Positions 12,459-13,019 of a stretch of DNA of 13,019 nt are shown piece by piece. The notes under the pieces were generated by a model, which was not told the origin of the DNA, made no database searches, and worked only from the letters and a program-made list of their open reading frames with translations. The stretch is from contig DAOUEJ010000066.1 in NCBI GenBank assembly GCA_034430615.1, positions 1-13,019 of the forward strand, given 5' to 3'. The translations under genes and the position numbers were made by a program. The DNA is from E44-bin32 sp034430615 (GTDB lineage: Bacteria > Chloroflexota > Anaerolineae > Anaerolineales > E44-bin32). Within the stretch, counting starts at the first letter, position 1. The number at the start of each line of letters is the position of its first letter.

Positions 12459-13019
12459 TCAATCAGTTTTCAAACCCCGGATAATTTCTGCTAAACTCGG
12501 TCTTTTACCGTACATTATCATAAACGTCCTGAATATTTTTATTGAGAAAGATAGCCCCACGATGACGGAAAGCCCTAACACGGCAATACTCGTCAGGATC
12601 TGCCATGTCGGAACATCCGACACGCCCAACCTCAGCATGATTTGGATAGGCGCGGTGAAGGGGAATATCGAGAGCACAACCCATATGGGATTGTTCGGGA
12701 AGCTTATCATCAGCCCTGCAAACCAAAGCGGTACAAATAACATCATGATGTAGAACATGGCAATGGTTTGCGCTTCCGAGGCATTGGAACTGATGCCGCC
12801 GACCGTGACAGATAGTATGGCGAACAACAGATAGCCTAATACGAAGTAAAAAACCCCCAGGACAATGAAGTTGGCAGGCAACTGAATGTCACTCAGAAAT
12901 CCGCCGAAGGTGGAGGAAGCCAGGTGCAGTAGGAGAGGCGCCGAGATCAACCATACGATGACTTGCAGCAGCCCGGCGGCACCAAGCGCCAATATTTTGG
13001 CGATGAGCAATTGGCGAAC
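12459..13019 (-). CDS. ABC-2 type transporter permease, C-terminal part (5' end outside window)
   Basis: The frame runs open from the right edge to TGA at 12459-12461 (186 residues visible). Its first visible residues VRQLLIAKILALGAAGLLQV belong to the middle of the protein, so the TTG at 13010 is not the true start. Five or so hydrophobic segments are seen, in the pattern of NatB/YhaP-like ABC-2 permeases: K-ILALGAAGLLQVIVWLI, then FYFVLGYLLFAILSVTVGGISSNASEAQTI, and a C-terminal TM ending in a short basic tail. Such permeases pair with an ATPase, normally encoded upstream (here beyond 13019), to export ions, peptides or antibiotics. The family normally has about 400 residues. Substrate unknown. 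Confidence 0.85.
   Translation of the reverse strand, partial: VRQLLIAKILALGAAGLLQVIVWLISAPLLLHLASSTFGGFLSDIQLPANFIVLGVFYFVLGYLLFAILSVTVGGISSNASEAQTIAMFYIMMLFVPLWFAGLMISFPNNPIWVVLSIFPFTAPIQIMLRLGVSDVPTWQILTSIAVLGLSVIVGLSFSIKIFRTFMIMYGKRPSLAEIIRGLKTD

Noticed and set aside
12264..12494. 76-residue + strand frame before the ABC permease end
   Set aside because: No SD or family motif, and its end is antisense to the permease 3' end.
1..13019. CRISPR array, toxin-antitoxin pair, phage genes, or IS element
   Set aside because: No regularly spaced repeats, no transposase or integrase motifs, and no terminal inverted repeats were found on reading both strands.

Overview
The window looks like a chromosomal segment of a bacterium, most plausibly a member of the Chloroflexota (Anaerolineae-like). 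That guess rests on the secreted proteins (a lipoprotein with a Thr/Pro-rich TPT...PTLPPT linker and a duplicated-domain exported protein), a dihydroorotate dehydrogenase-like flavoprotein, and mixed use of Shine-Dalgarno (SD) led and apparently leaderless genes. No 16S rRNA or other strict marker gene is present, so the assignment is an inference.

Left part (1-3157, + strand): the 3' part of a CehA/McbA-like PHP-domain metallohydrolase gene, then a complete uvrB (nucleotide excision repair). Middle part (3196-7506, all - strand): read in the direction of transcription, a DHOD-like flavoprotein closed by a strong hairpin terminator, then a roughly 340 bp regulatory region, an exported protein made of two 70-residue repeats, a two-hairpin spacer, an OmpR-family response regulator with a leaderless-type promoter, and a histidine kinase overlapping it by 11 bp. 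The exported repeat protein and the two-component pair may form one signalling module.

Right part (about 7507-13019): looser and increasingly AT-rich. It holds a degenerate tRNA-like sequence, a lipoprotein gene, a divergent 54-codon ORF with a perfect TATAAT just upstream, a GT-C (family 39-like) membrane glycosyltransferase preceded by a 52-codon ORF whose stop overlaps its TTG start, then about 1.2 kb of apparently decayed DNA. That stretch carries the 3' half of a tRNA-Arg(TCT) gene with a near-duplication in the anticodon loop, and an SD-led 26-residue ORF. The window ends inside an ABC-2 type permease gene. This side has the look of an accessory or rearranged region, but no integrase or transposase was recognised.

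The most noteworthy points are: (i) three places where a -10 hexamer ends 6-8 nt before an ATG, suggesting leaderless transcripts; (ii) the exported-repeat-protein / response regulator / kinase module with helically phased direct repeats just upstream of a candidate promoter; (iii) two related tRNA-derived sequences, both broken.
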